Shown piece after piece: positions 1-7,424 of a stretch of DNA of 7,459 nt. Under the pieces are notes generated by a model. That model ran no database searches, was not told the DNA's origin, and saw only the letters and a list, made by a program, of their open reading frames with translations. Both the position numbers and the translations under genes were made by a program. This DNA is from an uncultured Lachnospiraceae bacterium (GTDB taxonomy: Bacteria > Bacillota > Clostridia > Lachnospirales > Lachnospiraceae): NCBI GenBank assembly GCA_937915975.1, contig CALGGL010000303.1, positions 1 through 7,459 of the forward strand, given 5' to 3'. The stretch's first letter is position 1. Each line of letters opens with the position of its first letter.

Positions 1-3000
1 GTTATAACTATAAACTGTGTATCCTTTGTAAGCTTATTAAGATACTTTGCAAATCTCTTAACATTTGAGTCATCAAGAGCAGCCTCAATCTCATCAAGGA
101 GACAGAAAGGTGACGGCTTAAGGCTCTGAATTGCAAACAGTAAGGCTATTGCAGTAAGAGATTTTTCACCACCTGAAAGCTGCATCATATTCTGAAGCTT
201 CTTTCCCGGCGGCTGGGCAATAATCTTTATACCGGTTTCGAGGATATCCTCCTCATCCACAAGCTCAAGGTCCGCTTTACCTCCACCGAAAAGCTCCTTA
301 AATACCGATGCGAACATAACTCTGATATCCTTGAATTTTTCAGCGAATTGCTCCTTCATCGCTCTGTCAAGCTCTTCAATTATCTTAACAAGATTTTCCT
401 CTGCCTTGATAATGTCATCATGCTGTGTCTTAAGAAATTCGTATCTTTCGGATACGGATTTGTAATCCTCAATAGCATTGACATTTACAGGTCCGAGAGC
501 CTTTATCTTTCCTTTTATTGCCGATATCTCGCGCTTTAATTCCTTAACGTCCGTGAATTTTTCATCCTTAAATTCAGTTGCTGAATTATATGTAAGCTCA
601 TACTCCTCCCACATATAATTATTTAAGCTCTCGCTTTGCTCGGAAAGCTTTTCTATCGAAGAATTAATCTTAAATGCAGATTTATCAAGTCCGTTTATCT
701 GCTCCGATAAAGCTTCACGTTTGTTAAAGAAATCCTTATGACTTTCATTTAAAGCGTTTCTCTTGTCATTAAATTCTACCAGCTTTTGTTCCTTAATTCC
801 GATAATCCTTATATTTTCCTCAAGTATTTTCTTTGTTTCTTCTATTCTTGAAGTAAGAGCAAGTATCTCACTTTCGCTGGAATTAAGCTTATTACTTAAG
901 CTTTCTACGTTCTCCTTTGCTTCATTTTGAGCAGTCTTAACTCTCGTTACATTCTGAAGAACAAAATCATACTGCTGCTTAACCGTATTAAAATCAATAT
1001 TTAGCTTATTAATGTTTTCCTGTGATTTTTCAAGAGAAGCTTTATCCTCCACAAGCTCCTTTTCAAGTCTCTCTATCTTGGTCTCAAGCTCCTTTACAGC
1101 CTTTTCCTGTTCATGATTACTGTTATATAACTCTTCCTTATTGGCATTAATCTCATTAATCTGATTGGAAAGGTCGTTGTTTTCTCTGCTTATTCCGGCA
1201 TACGCCTTTTCAATCTCGGCAAGCTTTTCTTCTGTCTGACTTAAATTAAGCTCAAAGGTATTCTTTCTGATGTTAATATTTTGTATGTTTTCTGTAAGCT
1301 TATCCTTAACAACAACCGCTTCATCTCTTGCCAAAACAAGCTTGGTAACCTCATCCTCGGCATCCTTGTGAAGCTTCTTAAGCTTTTCGATTTCCTCGGT
1401 TATCTCATCCAGCTCTCGCTTTCGTCCGAGAAGGTTGGAAGAATTTTTAAATGCACCACCGGTCATGGCTCCACCCGGATTTATTAATTCTCCGTCCAGT
1501 GTAACAATCCTTAAGCTCTGCTTGAATTTTCTTGCTATGCTTATGGCATTGTCTATATTATCAACAACAACTATTCTACCAAGTAAATGATTTATAATTA
1601 CATCAAATTTTTTGTCACATTTCACAAGTGATGATGCGGCACCTATAAATCCGTTTTCATTTTTCACATCGGAATTAATGCCACCTCTTTCAACTATTGA
1701 ATTAATAGGCAGAAATGTAGCTCGTCCGAATTTATTGGTCTTAAGGTACTCAATCATCCTCTTAGCCGTAGCATCATCCTCGGTAACGATATTCTGTATG
1801 CTTCCGCCAAGTGCGGTTTCTATGGCAGTTTCATATTTTTTATCAACCTCAATAATATCCGCCACAACTCCGATAATCTTAGGGTTATTGCTCTTTTGCT
1901 CCATAACCCTTCTTATACTGTTACCATATCCGTCATACCTCTCGGTAAGATTTCTCAAAGCCTCTTTTTTAGAGCCAAGTGCAACTATCTGATTATTATA
2001 GTTCTTGATTTCCTCCTGAAGCTTAGCGGTGTTTTGAACGTTTGTCTCTATATCTGATATGGCATTATTCAGCTTTTCCGTTTCTTTGTTAAGCTCATCT
2101 TCCATATCGGAAAGGCTCTTGGTTAAATTGTCCTTTTCCGCTTTATACTTTTCTTCCTCACTCTTATGCTCCAAGAATCTGTGATTAAGCTCACTTTTTC
2201 TGAGATTAATATTCTCAAGCATAGTATCGTATCTACCGACCTTAGCCTTGAGAGTACCGCCCTCATTTAAATATTCAATGATATCACTCTTGGAATCCTC
2301 TATTTCCTGTTCCTTACTGCTGATTGTATTTTTAAGCTTTTCATAAGCAGAATTTGCCTCATCAAGGATATCATCAGCACTGTCAAGCTTTTCATCAAGC
2401 TCACTCTTTTGCTCATACAATAAAGAAAGCTCCTGTTTGAATTTTTCTATATCGGCATTGCCCTTTTCAATCTGTGAAAGCACATCGGTTTTACCCTGCT
2501 TATAGGACTCAATCTGCTGATTCAAAAGGTTAATCTCACCCTCATATTTTTGATTGGAAAGCTTTTTTTCGTGTATTTCATTCTTTGTTTCATCGATAGC
2601 CTCGTTATAGCCTGAAAGCTCATTTTCAATTCTTTCATACTCTTCCTTAGCCTGATCAAATTCGCCTCTTAACCTTACAGCATCCTCTTCAACGATATTG
2701 AGCTTTTCTTCATATTCTGACATCTGTTCTTTAGTGCTTTCAACGTCTAAAAGGAAAGCATTGATATCAAGCTTTTTAAGCTCATCCTTGTAGATAAGAA
2801 AACGTCTTGCGGTTTCAGACTGTTCCTTTAGAGGACCAACCTGTTTTTCAAGCTCACTTAAGATGTCATTTACTCTTGAAAGATTATCTCTTTCATTTTC
2901 CAATGACTTTTCGGTAGCAAGCTTATTCTTTTTATACTTAACTATACCTGCGGCCTCATCAAAAAGCTCACGTCTTTCTTCAGGCTTGCCGCTAAGGATT

Positions 3001-3443
3001 CTTTCTATCTGTCCCTGTCCGATTATGGAATAACCTTCCTTACCTATACCTGTATCATAAAAAAGCTCGTTGACATCTTTAAGTCTGCATAAGGTACCGT
3101 TAATCAGATATTCACTTTCACCCGAACGGTAAACACGTCTTGCAACCGTCACCTCATTAAAATCAATCGGTAAGCTATGGTCACTGTTATCCAGTGTAAT
3201 TGCAACATAAGCGGAGCCCTGTGGCTTTCGAAGTTCAGTACCGGAAAATATAACATCCTCCATCTTAGCACCACGAAGCTGCTTGGCACTTTGCTCACCG
3301 AGAACCCACCTTACGGCATCTGCAACATTACTTTTACCGGAACCGTTTGGTCCGACTATACCTGTTATTCCGTCATTAAATTTAAATAAAATTTTATTGG
3401 CAAAGGACTTAAATCCATATACCTCAATACTTTTTAAATACAT
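1..3443 (-). CDS. smc: Chromosome segregation ATPase SMC, C-terminal end cut off by the window edge
   Basis: This is the SMC subunit of the bacterial condensin. SMC dimerises, binds ScpA/ScpB and uses ATP to compact and separate newly replicated chromosomes. The reading frame runs from ATG at 3443 to the window edge, giving 1147 full codons of a protein that usually has about 1180-1190 residues. The N-terminal head has Walker A GPNGSGKS (residues 31-38), an arginine-finger position at R57 in QLRGAKMEDV, and a Q-loop in IGQGQ (141-145). Long Glu/Lys/Leu-rich coiled coil follows. The hinge lies at about residues 505-665 and includes PGGAMTGG. After the returning coil come the ABC signature LSGGE (1089-1093) and Walker B LLDE, with D1117 and catalytic E1118. 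The frame stops within FIVIT, just before the expected His switch, so the loss is positional, not a mutation. An in-frame stop at 3474-3476 fixes the start region; a modest TTAGG ribosome site lies 7 bases upstream of ATG. It is third in the plsX-rnc-smc operon. Confidence 0.97.
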   Translation of the reverse strand, partial: MYLKSIEVYGFKSFANKILFKFNDGITGIVGPNGSGKSNVADAVRWVLGEQSAKQLRGAKMEDVIFSGTELRKPQGSAYVAITLDNSDHSLPIDFNEVTVARRVYRSGESEYLINGTLCRLKDVNELFYDTGIGKEGYSIIGQGQIERILSGKPEERRELFDEAAGIVKYKKNKLATEKSLENERDNLSRVNDILSELEKQVGPLKEQSETARRFLIYKDELKKLDINAFLLDVESTKEQMSEYEEKLNIVEEDAVRLRGEFDQAKEEYERIENELSGYNEAIDETKNEIHEKKLSNQKYEGEINLLNQQIESYKQGKTDVLSQIEKGNADIEKFKQELSLLYEQKSELDEKLDSADDILDEANSAYEKLKNTISSKEQEIEDSKSDIIEYLNEGGTLKAKVGRYDTMLENINLRKSELNHRFLEHKSEEEKYKAEKDNLTKSLSDMEDELNKETEKLNNAISDIETNVQNTAKLQEEIKNYNNQIVALGSKKEALRNLTERYDGYGNSIRRVMEQKSNNPKIIGVVADIIEVDKKYETAIETALGGSIQNIVTEDDATAKRMIEYLKTNKFGRATFLPINSIVERGGINSDVKNENGFIGAASSLVKCDKKFDVIINHLLGRIVVVDNIDNAISIARKFKQSLRIVTLDGELINPGGAMTGGAFKNSSNLLGRKRELDEITEEIEKLKKLHKDAEDEVTKLVLARDEAVVVKDKLTENIQNINIRKNTFELNLSQTEEKLAEIEKAYAGISRENNDLSNQINEINANKEELYNSNHEQEKAVKELETKIERLEKELVEDKASLEKSQENINKLNIDFNTVKQQYDFVLQNVTRVKTAQNEAKENVESLSNKLNSSESEILALTSRIEETKKILEENIRIIGIKEQKLVEFNDKRNALNESHKDFFNKREALSEQINGLDKSAFKINSSIEKLSEQSESLNNYMWEEYELTYNSATEFKDEKFTDVKELKREISAIKGKIKALGPVNVNAIEDYKSVSERYEFLKTQHDDIIKAEENLVKIIEELDRAMKEQFAEKFKDIRVMFASVFKELFGGGKADLELVDEEDILETGIKIIAQPPGKKLQNMMQLSGGEKSLTAIALLFAIQSLKPSPFCLLDEIEAALDDSNVKRFAKYLNKLTKDTQFIVI

Positions 3444-3489
3444 ATATATACCTAACCATCCTAAAGCTTTAAATTAAAGCCTTTGTATT

Positions 3490-4179
3490 TTATAATTTAT
3501 TATCATCCTGAAGCAGTTTAAGCGCATTAAATGCGGCCGTCTGTTCAGCCGTCTTTCTTGAATGACCTTTACCATCCGCGATAACCTCATCCCCTAAGCA
3601 AACATTGACATGAAAGGTTTTATCATGCTCGGGACCAACCTCGTCAAGAAGATTATATGATATGGTCTTGCTGTTTTTTTGTGCATACTCTTGAAGCTTA
3701 GTCTTTGAATCATAGAAAAGCTTTTTATGTTCTATGTCAGTAAGCAAAAACTTCTTTACAAATTTATCTGCTTCATCAATTCCGCCATCAAGGTATATAG
3801 CGCCAAGTAACGATTCAAACATATCACAGAGTATTGAATCTCTGTTCATACCGCCCGTAAGCCTCTCACCCTTGCTAAAATACCCGTACGAACCAAGTTT
3901 AAGCTCTCTGGAAATTTTAGAAAGTGTAAACTCACATACAAGACTGGCACGAAGCTTTGTAAGTTCTCCCTCTGACATTTCTTTATATTCAACAAAAAGG
4001 AATCTGCTTACAAGGAATTCAAGAATAGCGTCACCTAAAAACTCATATCTTTCATATGATTCCCTTCCCTTTATCATAAGCTCGTTGGCATACGACTTAT
4101 GAGTAAAAGCAGTTTCAAGATGATTCATATCATTAAACTTATATTCAATTTGCTTTTCCAATTCATCATACTTCTTCAT
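3490..4179 (-). CDS. rnc: Ribonuclease III
   Basis: This is a double-stranded-RNA endonuclease that processes rRNA precursors and structured mRNAs in the cytoplasm. The protein has 229 residues from the chosen start, normal for bacterial RNase III. The catalytic domain covers about residues 5-150 and contains the signature ERYEFLGDAILEF. The metal-binding and catalytic residues are E43, E46, D50, D119 and E122, with the same spacing as E38/E41/D45/D114/E117 of the E. coli enzyme. A double-stranded-RNA-binding domain follows at about 157-225, with SKTKLQEYAQ near its start and GKGHSRKTAEQTAA near its end. The frame can be extended to a TTG at 4203, but ATG at 4179 has a good AAGGCGG ribosome site and gives the usual N-terminus, so it is preferred. 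The gene overlaps the end of plsX by 14 bases, which implies co-transcription and probably translational coupling. All key residues are present, so it should be active. Confidence 0.97.
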   Translation of the reverse strand: MKKYDELEKQIEYKFNDMNHLETAFTHKSYANELMIKGRESYERYEFLGDAILEFLVSRFLFVEYKEMSEGELTKLRASLVCEFTLSKISRELKLGSYGYFSKGERLTGGMNRDSILCDMFESLLGAIYLDGGIDEADKFVKKFLLTDIEHKKLFYDSKTKLQEYAQKNSKTISYNLLDEVGPEHDKTFHVNVCLGDEVIADGKGHSRKTAEQTAAFNALKLLQDDNKL

Positions 4180-5185
4180 TGTTTCCGCCTTCAAATGCTG
4201 CAACTATCTTACCGCTAACATCATTTTTTATGAAGTTTCTGCATTGTTCTATAGCGGTTCTGACCTCAGTATTTTTAGAATTACCGTGAATCTTGACAAC
4301 TAATCCCTTAAGACCGAGAAGCGGTGCGCCTCCCTTATCATTTGCTGCAAATCTCTTAAAGCGCTCTTTCATGGTCCTCTTAATCAAAAGTGCCCCAAGC
4401 TTAGTCTTAAAGTTTGTCATAAGAGTTGCTTTAATCTCACTCATAAACATGGAACCGACACCTTCAAAGAACTTAAGAAGACAATTTCCCGTAAAGGCTT
4501 CACATACAAGAACATCAGCTTTACCCTCCGGTATATCTCTGGCTTCTATACTTCCTATAAAATTAATATCCTTGCATTCTCTGAGAAGAGGGATTGTCTC
4601 TTTAACGAGAGCATTTCCTTTTTCATCCTCAGCTCCTATATTGATTATTGCTACTTTTGGATTTTTTACACCAACGATGCTTTCCATATATATTGAGCCC
4701 ATTCTTGCAAACTGAACCAAAACATCAGGTTTTGCATCAACATTTGCACCACAGTCAATTAACAGCGCATCCTTTTTCTTAGTTGGAATAAGCGGTGCAA
4801 GAGGTGTTCTTCTAACCCCCTTTGCACGTCCGACTATAAACTGTCCCCCTGCAAGTATAGCACCGGAATTACCGGCAGATATACAGCATTGTGACGAACC
4901 GTCTTTAACGGTATTAAGAGCCAGAACAAGTGAAGATTCCTTTTTCTTTCTGATAGCGTCAACAGGCGCATCGTGACAAGTTATAACTTCAGTGGAATTG
5001 ATAACAGATACTCTGTTTTTGTCACATCCGTATTTATCAATTAAAGGATTAAGCTCCTTTTCTTTACCGACTAAAATTATATCAAAATCATCATATGCCT
5101 TTAGTGCCTCGGAAACACCTAAAACCATAGGTTCACTTCCGTTATCACCACCAAGAGTATCTATAGTTATCTTCATCCTATCCAT
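4166..5185 (-). CDS. plsX: Phosphate acyltransferase PlsX (acyl-ACP:phosphate acyltransferase)
   Basis: PlsX converts acyl-ACP and phosphate to acyl-phosphate, the acyl donor used by the membrane enzyme PlsY to begin phospholipid synthesis. It is a peripheral membrane or cytosolic protein. The 339-residue length is normal. Family motifs occur in order: DTLGGDN (9-15), SAGNSGA (103-109), DCGANVDAKP (144-153), NIGAEDEKGN (182-191), FTGN (231-234), GGAPLLGLKG (285-294) and HGNS (300-303). The segment before FTGN reads CEA where most PlsX proteins have an Asp-Gly pair (DGFTGN or similar), a mild divergence. ATG at 5185 is preferred because a GAGGTG ribosome site lies 8 bases upstream; an internal ATG at 5176 would also give a family-like N-terminus (MKITIDTLGGDN). 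It is first in an operon with rnc and smc, behind its own promoter. No acpP follows it, unlike in many Firmicutes. Confidence 0.97.
   Translation of the reverse strand: MDRMKITIDTLGGDNGSEPMVLGVSEALKAYDDFDIILVGKEKELNPLIDKYGCDKNRVSVINSTEVITCHDAPVDAIRKKKESSLVLALNTVKDGSSQCCISAGNSGAILAGGQFIVGRAKGVRRTPLAPLIPTKKKDALLIDCGANVDAKPDVLVQFARMGSIYMESIVGVKNPKVAIINIGAEDEKGNALVKETIPLLRECKDINFIGSIEARDIPEGKADVLVCEAFTGNCLLKFFEGVGSMFMSEIKATLMTNFKTKLGALLIKRTMKERFKRFAANDKGGAPLLGLKGLVVKIHGNSKNTEVRTAIEQCRNFIKNDVSGKIVAAFEGGNNEEV
4185..4191 (-). promoter_or_regulatory. Ribosome binding site that decides the rnc start
   Basis: The minus strand reads AAGGCGG, five bases upstream of ATG at 4179 (bases 4180-4184 lie between). 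It lies inside the last codons of plsX. It argues against the longer TTG-initiated form beginning at 4203, which has no comparable purine-rich site in front of it. Confidence 0.7.
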
Positions 5186-5193
5186 TTTTATTT

Positions 5194-5199
5194 CACCTC
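5194..5199 (-). promoter_or_regulatory. Ribosome binding site of plsX
   Basis: The minus strand reads GAGGTG, 8 bases upstream of ATG at 5185. Its spacing suits that ATG better than the second in-frame ATG at 5176, which would be 17 bases away. Confidence 0.7.
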
Positions 5200-5252
5200 A
5201 TTATTTACTTTCAAACAAATCTGCTTATTTTAAAACATAAACATACCAAGAT

Positions 5253-5281
5253 ATTATATCCGTTCAAGCAAAAATAGTCAA
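5253..5281 (-). promoter_or_regulatory. Sigma-A promoter of the plsX-rnc-smc operon
   Basis: On the minus strand, TTGACT (5281-5276) is followed after exactly 17 bases by a perfect TATAAT (5258-5253). This differs from the sigma-A consensus by one base in the -35 box. AT-rich DNA lies upstream. Transcription would start near 5246, leaving a leader of about 60 bases before plsX. No FapR-like operator was recognised in the leader. The promoter lies directly behind the terminator hairpin of the chemoreceptor gene, so the operon starts afresh here. Confidence 0.85.
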
Positions 5282-5289
5282 TAATTTAA

Positions 5290-5320
5290 AGGTGCCAATT
5301 GTTTTAAACAATCGGCACCT
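5290..5320 (-). terminator. Probable rho-independent terminator of the chemoreceptor gene
   Basis: A 31-base inverted repeat has two 15-base arms around one central base; the AT-rich middle would in practice form a loop. The outer stem is GC-rich (AGGTGCC with GGCACCT). The only imperfect position is a G-U wobble in minus-strand RNA but an A-C mismatch in plus-strand RNA, which points to minus-strand function. It begins 39 bases after the chemoreceptor stop codon. The following minus-strand tail, TTTAAATTATT, is U-rich but interrupted, so termination may be incomplete. Confidence 0.75.
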
Positions 5321-5359
5321 TAGATAAATATAAATTACATAATGTCAAACATATTCAAA

Positions 5360-7381
5360 CTATAAATTATAATTATTAAGATCACTTGAAATAGTTTCCG
5401 AATATCTGCTTAGATTTGCTGATATATTGGATATATTATCGGTTTCCTTAAGTATCTTATTACTTTCTTTAACAATGTCTTCACTTAAATTTATTATATT
5501 ATTAATGGTTGCAACCTGCTCTTCTGTTACAGCAGCATTATTAGAAGCAACGTCATTTATCTTAATAATCCCATCTGCAATTTCAGTTAATCCCTCTGTA
5601 GCTTTGGTTACGTCACCGTATATCGAGTTGAATGAATCATTTGCCCGTTCAACACTCAGCATACAATTTTGCATATCATACATACAGATATCAGCTTTAT
5701 CATTTATCGCATTGATATTGCTCGTAATGCTTTCAATAAGCTTGCTTATAGATTCGGTTGCATCCTGCGACTGTCCGGCAAGGTCACCTATTTCCGAGGC
5801 AACAACCGCAAAGCCGCGTCCCTGCTCTCCGGCTCTGGCTGCTTCTATGGAAGCATTTAAAGAAAGCAGATTTGTCTGAGATGATATAGCATTTATTGTC
5901 TCTGTTATACCGGTTATTTCCTTAACCGTTTCACCTGTTATTTTTATAATATCTGCAAGCTCTTTAACAGTATCATTAAGTGTTGCAACATTTTTATTCA
6001 TTTCATCCATTTCCTCTTTACCGGATTTAGAGGAATTAACTGTTTCAATACACAACTGTCTTACATGATCTGCATTCTTTGTAAGCATATCCGAAGTGTT
6101 TGCAAGGTCTGTAGTTGCATTCGCAACCTCATCTATAGAATCATTCATTGATGAAAGAATCTGATTTAAGTCATCTATTGAACGACACTGATTTTTATTG
6201 GCTTCTGAAAGTGAATTCGTAATATTAAGACACTCCCCGGCACTATTATTCATATCATTTGAAACATTGGTCATACCACGAAGCATATTACGCATTTTAG
6301 AAACATAATCGCCCAAGCGTTCACTAAGAGTAGTAATTTCATTATTTCCTTCAGGCTTTATATTTACTGTAAAATCGCCATTACTCATATCATTAATACT
6401 ATTTGTTACTCGTGATACCGGATTAATGTATTTACTAATTACAGTATAGATAAATACCGACATAAGAACAACCAATACTACTCCGATTACCAATGTTGCA
6501 GTAACTGTTTTCATAATATTTTCACTTATAAATGAATACGGGACAACACTTACTACTATCCAATTAGTATCTTTAATTTCTGTTGCTGTATAAATCATTT
6601 TACCTGAAGATGTCTTTGCAACAACAGCTTTATTAACATCCATTGTATTTTCTGTATTGAGTGAAGAATACACCTTACTTAAGCCTTTAATAACAGAATC
6701 ATCACTTTCAGATACAGTTTGACCCACCACCTCAGAATTATTACTTACAAGAATCTCTTCAGTATTGGTATTTATAATATAAAACTTTGCATTATCAGCG
6801 CTTGATTCAAAGGCATTAAGCTTTTCTGATACCTTATCAAAATTAATATCACTACTTAAAACAATCTTTCTGTCTTCATCAAGTAACACAGAACATGCAA
6901 GGCATGTTTTGCCGGTTGAAGCATCTATATAAGGTTCAGAAGTACATATATTACCTTTGTTTTCAACGGCACCAATAAACCATGCTCTATCTGTAAAAAC
7001 AAATGTATCATCAGGTATCCAACCTGAACCATCCAAAAATTTACCTGTATCGCCATAGCCAACATAAATATCCTGAGAATCAGGATCAAGAGCAGTTAAC
7101 TCAAGCAACATAACAAGAGCATCATCATAAGATAATTCCGGAGAGTTTTTCCATATATCTGCCGTCTGCTTAACTCTTCCTTCAATGCTGCTCCACCAAC
7201 TGTATATTTCATTTGCATATGAAATGGATTCTTTACTCAATAGAGAGCCTGATAACTCTTTGATTTTTCTCTTCTGAGCATTTATATTAAATGCTGTGAT
7301 AACAATGATTATAAATGCGACTGCCAAAATAATTTGTGTTAGTAAAACTTTCTTTAATGACTTTCTCTTTTGCGTATTCAT
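5360..7381 (-). CDS. Methyl-accepting chemotaxis protein with dCache sensor, HAMP and signalling domains
   Basis: This is a transmembrane chemoreceptor of 673 residues that would control the CheA kinase and so swimming behaviour. From the N-terminus: a short basic stretch, TM1 (about 12-33), an extracellular dCache sensor (about 35-285), TM2 (about 291-315), HAMP (about 316-368) and a long helical signalling domain (about 370-660). The signalling tip is typical: QTNLLSLNASIEAARAGEQGRGFAVVASE spans residues 502-530, with flanking helices of similar length on both sides, consistent with a long 40- or 44-heptad receptor. The sensor has R132, W134, F135, Y151, D153 and D178, a pattern like the amino-acid-binding signature of dCache receptors, so an amino acid or related ligand is inferred. 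No C-terminal NWETF-type CheR tether is seen. ATG at 7381 has a strong AAGGGGG ribosome site 7 bases upstream. It appears to be transcribed alone, ending at the hairpin at 5290-5320. The particular ligand cannot be read from the sequence. Confidence 0.96.
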   Translation of the reverse strand: MNTQKRKSLKKVLLTQIILAVAFIIIVITAFNINAQKRKIKELSGSLLSKESISYANEIYSWWSSIEGRVKQTADIWKNSPELSYDDALVMLLELTALDPDSQDIYVGYGDTGKFLDGSGWIPDDTFVFTDRAWFIGAVENKGNICTSEPYIDASTGKTCLACSVLLDEDRKIVLSSDINFDKVSEKLNAFESSADNAKFYIINTNTEEILVSNNSEVVGQTVSESDDSVIKGLSKVYSSLNTENTMDVNKAVVAKTSSGKMIYTATEIKDTNWIVVSVVPYSFISENIMKTVTATLVIGVVLVVLMSVFIYTVISKYINPVSRVTNSINDMSNGDFTVNIKPEGNNEITTLSERLGDYVSKMRNMLRGMTNVSNDMNNSAGECLNITNSLSEANKNQCRSIDDLNQILSSMNDSIDEVANATTDLANTSDMLTKNADHVRQLCIETVNSSKSGKEEMDEMNKNVATLNDTVKELADIIKITGETVKEITGITETINAISSQTNLLSLNASIEAARAGEQGRGFAVVASEIGDLAGQSQDATESISKLIESITSNINAINDKADICMYDMQNCMLSVERANDSFNSIYGDVTKATEGLTEIADGIIKINDVASNNAAVTEEQVATINNIINLSEDIVKESNKILKETDNISNISANLSRYSETISSDLNNYNL

Positions 7382-7388
7382 TTTACAT

Positions 7389-7395
7389 CCCCCTT
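7389..7395 (-). promoter_or_regulatory. Ribosome binding site of the chemoreceptor gene
   Basis: The minus strand reads AAGGGGG, 7 bases upstream of ATG at 7381. This strong site confirms the start and the N-terminal basic stretch before TM1. Confidence 0.75.
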
Positions 7396-7407
7396 ATAAA
7401 ATCAGGT

Positions 7408-7424
7408 AGTGTCAAGTTGACACT
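7408..7424. promoter_or_regulatory. 17-bp perfect palindrome in the chemoreceptor leader, possible operator
   Basis: The plus strand reads AGTGTCAA-G-TTGACACT, two perfect 8-base arms around one base. It lies 26 bases upstream of the chemoreceptor start codon. Its form suits binding of a dimeric regulator. It could instead be a small hairpin: on the plus strand it is followed by CCTTTTTT, as in a weak terminator, but no plus-strand gene precedes it. A possible -10 box (TATATA, minus strand, 7439-7434) lies just upstream in the minus direction, but the matching -35 box would fall at or past the window edge. No specific regulator family was recognised. Confidence 0.4.

Noticed and set aside
1612..1992. 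Plus-strand open frame of 126 codons opposite the SMC hinge
   Set aside because: It lies wholly antisense to a well-conserved part of smc, has no good ribosome site and shows no recognisable domain; the smc frame explains the sequence.
1..3443. Many repeats of AAGCTT/AAGCTC-like words across the left half of the window, suggesting a repeat array
   Set aside because: They fall in frame in smc and encode Lys-Leu, Glu-Leu and similar dipeptides of the coiled coil. The spacing is irregular, so they reflect protein composition and codon choice.
3463..3483. Inverted repeat in the 46-base gap between rnc and smc, possible terminator or RNase III site
   Set aside because: The arms are about 10 bases and almost all A/T with a G-U wobble in minus-strand RNA. 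There is no U-tract after it (the next bases are AGGATGG), and the stem is much shorter than the roughly two helical turns RNase III prefers. It is more likely ordinary AT-rich spacer in the operon.
4293..4715. Plus-strand open frame of 140 codons opposite plsX
   Set aside because: It is antisense to conserved PlsX motifs, with composition expected from a shadow frame.
5427..5879. Plus-strand open frame of 150 codons opposite the chemoreceptor signalling domain
   Set aside because: Antisense to the highly conserved receptor tip; its hydrophobic Leu/Ile/Ser composition is a by-product of the reverse frame.
7397..7418. TTGACA in the palindrome with TATAAG downstream as a promoter for the chemoreceptor
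   Set aside because: The spacing between the two boxes is only about 11 bases, and the -10 box would touch the ribosome binding site, leaving no room for a leader.
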